Origin: Euryodendron excelsum
Taxonomy: Eukaryota > Streptophyta > Magnoliopsida > Ericales > Pentaphylacaceae
Assembly: GCA_033060915.1 (NCBI GenBank)
Contig: CM065394.1
Coordinates: 13,937,501-14,001,500, forward strand
DNA length: 64,000 bases
Direction of reading: 5' to 3'
Shown here: piece by piece, positions 58,370-64,000 of the stretch
Layout of the letters: every line of letters starts with the position of its first letter
Numbering within the stretch: the stretch's first letter is position 1
Notes under the pieces: generated by a model
Seen by the model: the letters and a program-made list of their open reading frames with translations, nothing else
What the model was told of the DNA's origin: nothing
Database searches by the model: none
Program-made: the position numbers and the translations under genes

Positions 58370-58521
58370 AAATCTTTTTCAAAAGCCCTTTATTTAAACC
58401 TATTTTCAATTTCAAACCTAGTCGCACTCATTCTTCTAAGAGGGTGAGTTCTAACGAGAGAGTACAGCATTTTTCCCGCTTGTGTGAGTATTCCTCGAGT
58501 GCGAAAAATCTGGGTGTGACA

Positions 58522-58526
58522 CCCAA
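58522..58526. repeat. Target-site duplication of solo LTR F, right copy (cccaa)
   Basis: Perfect partner of 53531-53535. The host frame (Leu-Phe-Gly then Leu-Gly-Tyr) is restored by removing one copy and the LTR. Confidence 0.95.
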
Positions 58527-58866
58527 ATAGCAGTTCTACCGGTGGTAACTCTACTTTCTCCGACCTTCCTTGCAGATTTTTACCGAGCCCCTTTCCGAGT
58601 TAATACCCTCTTGTTTGAAAATAGCAAGCTATCATTTGGGCATTCGAAGAATGTTTTGGTTTTACTTGGTCTTTTTCTTGTACCACCATGACATACTCGA
58701 AGGATTGAAAACTGGAGGAAACTATCACTCCATCATATGGGATCTCATTTGCTTTGTAGATGGCATGCTCAATTTCAGTGATGATGGTGACCAGCTTAGC
58801 ACCAATGATGAACTTGACCATTTGATGGAGACTAGAGGGTATAACACCTGCCGAATAGATCCATGT
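58527..58866 (-). pseudogene. Protease C-terminal part and G-patch-like linker (right element)
   Basis: The translation continues from the protease with an IPSSLHQMVKFI block, a SFEYVMV block and a TRGY-stop-LGKGLGKNLQG block near 58615-58560 that resembles the G-patch-like linker of Tat polyproteins. The boundary with the protease ORF is a TGA where an Arg normally follows LLG, a CGA-to-TGA pattern. A TAA interrupts the G-patch-like motif. Confidence 0.8.
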
Positions 58867-60132
58867 TCACCCCAATAACATGTTGTAAGCTGAAGGTATC
58901 TGTAGGACTTGGAACTTTATAGTGAAGCTCAGAGGCCCCACTATGACAAGCATCTCGATCTCTCCCATGGTTTCTCGCTGGGATCCGTCGAAGACTCGGA
59001 TAATGGTAGTGCTGCAGTTAAGGTACATTTGGTCCATACCTAGCCTTACCAGGGTCGAGTACAAGCAAACATTTAAAGCTGACCCATTATCCATCAGGAC
59101 CCTTGACACCATATTTCCCCTAGTTTTCACAGTTATGTGTAAAGCATGCGTGTGTCCCGTCCCATCAGCCAAGATTTCATCATCGGAGAATGTAATGACA
59201 TTGGGCGCCATGATGAGGCTAACCATGTCATGTAGATTGTCAGGGATGAAGCTTTCTGGCATATGAGCATCTTTTAGGACCTTGAGTAAAACATCTCGAT
59301 GAGTCTCAGAAGAGAATAGCAAACCTAGCATAGAGATGTGAGTAGGTGTTTTTCTAAGCTGTTCCATGATGTCATAATCATTATTTTTCAAAACTTTAGT
59401 GAACTTTGTGATTTCCTGTTTGGTGAGAGGGTTCGAGCTTTCTCCTTCTTTACCTTTACTTTTCCTTTTTCGTTCTACCTCGGTGGAGGTATAACAACAC
59501 CCAGATTTGGTCATCCCACTTATTTCGGATACTGGTGCTTCAATTTTCTTAGGCACGACTGGAGAGTAGTTCCACAGGACACGGTGGAGGCTTGCAATGG
59601 GCATTTGGGAAATAACAGGCAGAACCACCTTTGTAGAGGAAGTGACAAGGACTGGTTCAGGCTTTGTTGCTGAGGTGGCTATTACAAGTAGAATGAAGGG
59701 CGGTGGTGGAATGCTCTGTAGGAGAAATGGCTGGTTAGGCCGCATGGCTCTTCTCACACCAGTTTGGGAAGTAAACCCAGTCATTGCAACCATGGGCTCA
59801 AGTTCTAGAAGTGAGTTAAGGATGATGCGGAAGTATGGAGAACGAGAATTGACTTTAAGGGTTAGGTCTAGATCAGTTTGTTGGGATTGGACAGTGATGA
59901 GGTGAGAGTTTTGGCTTTTAGGTCCTCGAACCCTTACCGGAAGGGGTGTACCCTTAGTAACGAAGTTTTCGTGAGGGTGCTTTGCAGTTGCATTGGTGTT
60001 TGGGTCACACTTTTCACTATTTGGTGGTAATATTCTTTGCAATCGAAGGGCTGCTTCTAAAAGCAAAGATGATCTGTCAATAGTTTCCTCACTGCTGACT
60101 AGGCTATTTGAAAGTCCCTTTCCTGCTTTCAT
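58867..60132 (-). CDS. Gag-pol-type ORF with aspartic protease (right element), 421 aa
   Basis: This is the longest open frame in the window. Residues 1-230 are Pro/Ser-rich and match no domain I know. A Lys-rich stretch (about 219-232) comes before the block ITKFTKVLKNNDYDIMEQL (about 240). The block PTHISMLGLL and a conserved ITFSDDE segment follow, typical of the spacer just before gypsy protease. The catalytic triplet is Asp-Asn-Gly-Ser at about 348-351 (Asp codon 59089-59091), followed by FDGSQRETMGEI and YNMLLG at the end. Retroelement proteases usually read D-S/T-G; DNGS is also found in plant gypsy elements. No gag core domain is present. The ATG at 60132 follows the leader directly. 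Confidence 0.85.
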   Translation of the reverse strand: MKAGKGLSNSLVSSEETIDRSSLLLEAALRLQRILPPNSEKCDPNTNATAKHPHENFVTKGTPLPVRVRGPKSQNSHLITVQSQQTDLDLTLKVNSRSPYFRIILNSLLELEPMVAMTGFTSQTGVRRAMRPNQPFLLQSIPPPPFILLVIATSATKPEPVLVTSSTKVVLPVISQMPIASLHRVLWNYSPVVPKKIEAPVSEISGMTKSGCCYTSTEVERKRKSKGKEGESSNPLTKQEITKFTKVLKNNDYDIMEQLRKTPTHISMLGLLFSSETHRDVLLKVLKDAHMPESFIPDNLHDMVSLIMAPNVITFSDDEILADGTGHTHALHITVKTRGNMVSRVLMDNGSALNVCLYSTLVRLGMDQMYLNCSTTIIRVFDGSQRETMGEIEMLVIVGPLSFTIKFQVLQIPSAYNMLLG

Positions 60133-60623
60133 TTGTCCTATAAGGAAAGAGAGATCGGCATTCAGTACAATATTTTGTAATTTTCTATGTAATGCATGTC
60201 CTAGAGGTGCCCCTATTTGTCAAGATTTAGGTATGATGCTAAGGCTCATTTTGGAGATAAGGGATTGCCCCTGCATGCAGATACCATACTTGTGCCTATT
60301 TCATACATCATGTACAACATTTATTTAAGGGAAATAGAAAGAGCAATTTTATTTCTTTTAAAATAGAAAGCTAAAATTACATAGATTGGGGGAAGAGAAC
60401 ATTTTTCGTGGGACTTTCCACCTATCTACCTAAACTACTTTTTGAGTCTTTAGTTTGCCTTGTTGGTATTGGGAGGTCATTGAATGACTTTGTCTCCGAA
60501 TTGCCCCTTGTCTTATGGCAACCTTATCTCCTTGAGCGAGAGGAATTGGGGGCCCTCTTATAAAATGGTTCTTAGTTGCATGCCATGATCCTTAAGGTTT
60601 GGAACCCTTAGGAATTAGGTAGG
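60133..60623 (-). other. 5' leader of the right element, truncated by LTR G
   Basis: Noncoding. It aligns in order with 11230-11690 of the left element. It ends at the insertion of LTR G, so the remaining leader, PBS and 5' LTR lie right of the window. The ATG of the protease ORF follows with no gag between. Confidence 0.7.
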
Positions 60624-63600
60624 TGTCGCGCCCAAATTTTTCGCACTCGAGGAATACTCACACAAGCGGGAAAAATGTTGTACTCTCTCGTTAGAACTCA
60701 CCCTCCTAAAAGAATGAGTGCGACTAGGTTTGAATTGAAAACAGGATTTAAATAAAGGGCTTTTTGACAAAGATCGGAGTCGCCACCTAACTTGATTAAG
60801 GTGAGTTAGGTCACCTAAAAACTAAGGATAATCCGAAGACTACACTTAGGGTTTTTGGAAAACGATTTTGAAAATACCACCCCAAGAGAGGGTTTTTAAG
60901 AAAAACAGGTTGTTTGGCAACCTTTGGAAAACATTTAGCCCTTTTTTAGAAAAATAACTCCTTTTTGATCGTTGAAATCAGTGATCCTAGATTTGGAGGT
61001 TGGTTACGTATAGGGAAGACGCACTAAGCTATCACCCTACCCCGCCCTTTCGGTACCTACATGTCAATTTACCCTAGATTCACCTATGAGAGTCTTTACC
61101 TAACTAATGGTTCAATCCTACCCACTTTAGAAAAGCAATGTTTGAAAAATATGATGCATGATATGCAAGTGCAATAGAAAAGAATTGAAAAATAAATTTA
61201 AAAAAAGATTGATTTGATTTGAAAATAGATTTAAAGAGATGGAATTGAAATTGGAAAGTTTGAAAATTGAAAGTAGAAATTTGAAAATAGAAATTTTGAA
61301 ATTGGAATTTTGAAAATAGATTGGAATTTGAGATTTGAAAACCGCACCCATGAGGGTGGAATTGAAAGTTTGAAAAGTATTGTGACCGCACCTATGAAGG
61401 TTGCCTACGTTTCCCTTTGGGAGAATCAGGTCAGTCGTAGTTCGGACCGGAGTCCAATTGAAAAGAGATTGATTTGAAGAGAGAGATTGGATTGGAAGAA
61501 AGAGATTGAATTGAAAATTGGATTTGATTTGAAATTAGGAGAGGAGATTGGAAATTGAAATTGAGAAGATTGGACTTGCTTTGGAAAGATTGATTTTGGA
61601 AAGACTTGGTTGTGGAAAGAATGGAGGTTTAGGAAACCTAGACTTAGGAAAGATAGGAGACCTAGGAAAGACTTGAGATTAAGAAAGATTGGATTGGAAT
61701 GTTGGATTTAGAAGATTTGGAAAGATTTGAAAACTTAGAATTTAGGAAAGATTTGGATTAGGAAAGTTTCGAATTAGGAAAGTGTTATTTTTGGAAAGTT
61801 TCATTTTTGGAAAGTTTTGAAATGGGAAAGTATTGAATTTAGAAATGTTTTGAGTTTAGGAAAGTTTCATTTTTGGAAAGTTTTGAATTAGGAAAGGTTT
61901 AGCTTTAAGAAAGTTTCAACTTAGGAAAGTGTTGTTTTAGGAAAGGTTTTGAAATTATGAAGTTTTGAAAATTGAAAAGTTTTGAATTTAGAAAGTTTTG
62001 AAATAGGGAAGTTTTGAAAATTGGAAAGTTTCGTTTTTGGAAAGGTTTGAAAAAGGGAAGTTTTCAACTTAGGAAATGTTTGAATTAAGAAAGTCTCAAC
62101 TTGAGAAAGTCTTAAATTAAGAAAGCTTTGAGTTTAGAAAAGTTTTAGATTTGGAAAGATGTTGAAGTTTTGGAAAGTTTAGAGTTTAGAAAGATTTGGG
62201 TTTAGAAAGATTTAACTTAAGAAAGTTTTGAATTTAGGAAGCTTAGAATTTTAGAAAGATTTCAAATTTAGAAAGTTTAGGATTTAGAAAGTTTTAGAGT
62301 TTGAATTTTACAAAGTCTTGAAATTAGGAAAGGCTTGAGTTTAGGAAATGTTTGAAAACTTAGGTTTAAGAAGTTAAGATTTGAAAAGAGTGTAGAATTA
62401 GGAAAGGGTTGAATTAAGAAAGATTTGAAAGTTGAGTTTTAAAATTTATGAAAGATTTTTATGTTCAAGTTTTGAAAACTTAAGATTTAGGAAAACGGAT
62501 GTTTAGGAAGGATTTGAAATAAGAAAGAGTTGGATTTTGAAATTTAAGGAAAGATTTAAAATTTAGGTTTAGGAAACTTAGGGTTTAGGAAGGAATTGAA
62601 TTAAGAAAGGTTTGGATTAAGAAGAGATTGGATTTGGTTTCTAAAAGAGAAAGGTTGGATTTTGTTTCCAAAAACGGAGGACGGGATCTAGTTTCCTAAA
62701 CGGGGAGATTGGATTTGGGAAGGATTTGGAAAAGGGGATTCTAGAAACCCTAGATTTGGAAAATTATAGTTTTGACATAGAAAATAGGTTTTGGAAACAT
62801 GTATAGTTTTGATGTAGAAAACAAAAGATTTTGAACACCTAGGTTTGGGGCAAAGTTTGAAAACCATGTTTTTGGGAAAAAAATTTAGAATTTCCTAATT
62901 GTGGGTTCTAGGGCTTGACTTGCGCTCTAAGTAAAGAGATTTTTGAAAAATACGCTTTTGGAAACGAGTTTTTGGAAGGAAGTCCTAGGGAGAAGTTTTT
63001 GGAAAGTGAATTTGGAAGGAGAGTTTGTGGAAAAAGATTTTAAAGAGAAGGAGTTTTGGAAGGTGTGTTTTTAGAAACGTAAATTGTGGAAAGAAAATCC
63101 TAGAGGGGAATTTCTAAAAAGAAAATTTTGGAAAGAGAGTTTTTGAAAAGATTTTTGGAGAGAGTTTTTAGAAAGTGGATTTTGGGGAGAGGATTTTGGA
63201 AAGGAGTTGAAAAAGAGAGTTTTGAAAAATAGATTTTGGAAGGGAGTTTTTGAAAACAATTTTGAGGAGGAGAGTTTTAGGAAAGTATGTTGAAAAAGAG
63301 ATTTTTAGGAAGAGATTTTTGAAAAAGAGAGAGTTTTGGAAAGTATAAAAACGTCGCACTTCCCTAAAGCAATTCTAGCCATAAGAGGGCTAGAACCACT
63401 TTAAGAAAGTGGTTTTGGAAAACAATAAGATTTGAAAATATAGACCAAAAATGTCACTTTTAATGTAACACTTTCCTAAAGCAACCCTAGCCATGGAAAG
63501 GCTAGAATCACCCTAAAATCGTGGTTTTGAAAACATGTTTTTGAAAAAGAGATTTTGATGCAATTTTGAAAACAAGTTTGAAAACGATTTGAAAAACAAC

Positions 63601-64000
63601 TTTGAAAACGGTTTTTGGAAGATGCAAGACTATGATATGCACAATGCAATTTGGGGTCGTGAACATACAAGGTTAAGGCTTCACCACATAATCAAGGGGG
63701 CCGGACCCACGTGGTCTTTGGTTAGACTAGAAGAAAGCCCCCGACACGGTGACTCTCCAATAGCCCAATCCTACACATGGATCGGGAATCCCCTTGTTTC
63801 AAGCATGCAAAGAAAGGGCGGGAAAGAGATGGGGGATTAAAATGGAGAAAACCCAAGTGGGTTAGGAGAGAGAAGAGAGAGGGGGGAAGTGCGAAAATTT
63901 AAATAGGGAGCCTACCGTATGTCTTGTTTATTTTGCGCACCGTGCAGTCTTCGGTCTTCGGTCTTGATCTTCGTCTTTCGTCTTCAAGAGTTGTCTTCAA
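60624..64000 (-). mobile_element. LTR G, incomplete, same family as A-F
   Basis: It starts TGTCGCGCCC at 60624 after gtagg (60619-60623). The PBS-like box is at 60776-60785, the hairpin block at about 61000-61045 and the U5 tract at 61150-63350. The last bases reach the donor-like site and the 'gtcttcaa' repeats before the promoter. U3 and the TGTAAGC end are outside. It is not the 5' LTR of the right element, because no PBS lies next to it. Whether it is solo cannot be told. Confidence 0.88.

Larger units (their letters stand above)
53536..58521 (+). mobile_element. Solo LTR F (4986 bp) between protease and RT
   Basis: It runs TGTAAGCACCCC to GGGTGTGACA. U3 arrays of 81-bp (53740-54010) and 157-bp type (54200-54900), TATA at 55235, three telo-boxes (55326-55378), U5 tract 56030-57990, hairpin block about 58095-58145 and PBS-like box 58360-58369. 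A segment of about 70 bp that in C and D reads 'tctagcctttccatggc' is missing near 55955, so F carries a small U5 deletion. Confidence 0.94.
19678..60623 (-). mobile_element. Right Tat/Ogre-type Ty3/gypsy element, pol-bearing, 5' LTR outside window
   Basis: Minus-strand order: leader (60623-60133), protease ORF (60132-58867), G-patch-like linker, RT (in two pieces), RNase H, archaeal-type RNase H, integrase, 3' noncoding region, PPT and 3' LTR. The double RNase H arrangement is diagnostic of the Tat lineage. Three insertions interrupt it: 27275-41930, 42674-52565 and 53536-58521. Removing these leaves about 11.4 kb in view. No gag domain precedes the protease. Many in-frame stops, an integrase deletion and altered catalytic residues show it cannot move on its own. 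Confidence 0.88.

Noticed and set aside
58570..58878. Plus-strand ORFs across 58570-60328
   Set aside because: Antisense shadows of the protease-bearing gag-pol ORF and its linker.
60624..64000. 5' LTR of the right element
   Set aside because: Orientation fits, but no PBS lies next to 60624 and the leader is cut about 900 bases short compared with the left element. It is an insertion of the solo-LTR family.

Overview
This window is repeat-rich nuclear DNA of a flowering plant, probably a eudicot with a large genome. The species cannot be named from sequence alone. I found no intact host gene, no tRNA or rRNA gene and no CRISPR array. Almost everything is Ty3/gypsy LTR-retrotransposon DNA of the Tat/Ogre type, recognised by two RNase H domains, a tRNA-Arg-type primer-binding site and very long LTRs (3.8 to 5.4 kb). 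Most small ORFs lie inside LTR repeats and do not look like genes.

Layout. (1) Positions 1-17149 are a minus-strand element, the 'left element'. It has a 5' LTR (12630-17149), PBS (12607-12627), leader and a broken gag (11150 down to 3513). No pol follows. Downstream and antisense lies a two-exon ORF with a plant-mobile-domain-like fold (1-1545), broken by TAG codons. (2) Positions 17150-17850 are the 3' tail and LTR of an older plus-strand element that the left element entered. (3) Positions 17851-19672 are low-complexity and AT-rich DNA with no recognised element. (4) Positions 19678-60623 are a second minus-strand Tat element, the 'right element'. Reading from right to left it has leader, protease, reverse transcriptase, RNase H, archaeal-type RNase H, integrase, 3' noncoding region, polypurine tract and 3' LTR (19678-23525). 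No gag domain is visible before its protease.

Into these two hosts, and into one another, went a further LTR family of about 4.7 to 5.35 kb. Six complete copies are bounded by TGTAAGC/GCGACA-type ends and perfect 5-bp target duplications: A 5643-10995 (atcgg), B 28891-39429 (agtac), C 31770-37076 inside B (ccggt), D 42674-52565 (tttgg), E 46921-52067 inside D (gatag) and F 53536-58521 (cccaa). A seventh, G, starts at 60624 and leaves the window. None carries an internal region, so the six complete copies are solo LTRs. A different LTR of about 4.1 kb (27275-41930) is the target of B. Removing each insertion rejoins the host reading frames (for example at 53535/58527 and 42673/52571), which confirms the nesting.

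The most notable points are: a PBS-like box inside the U5 of all nine Tat LTRs, about 150 bp from the end; a conserved stem-loop block beside it; inverted nesting that makes kilobase-scale hairpins; a gag-only and a pol-only element with related leaders and 3' regions; and in-frame stops that look like plant-type methylcytosine decay (CAG to TAG, CGA to TGA).
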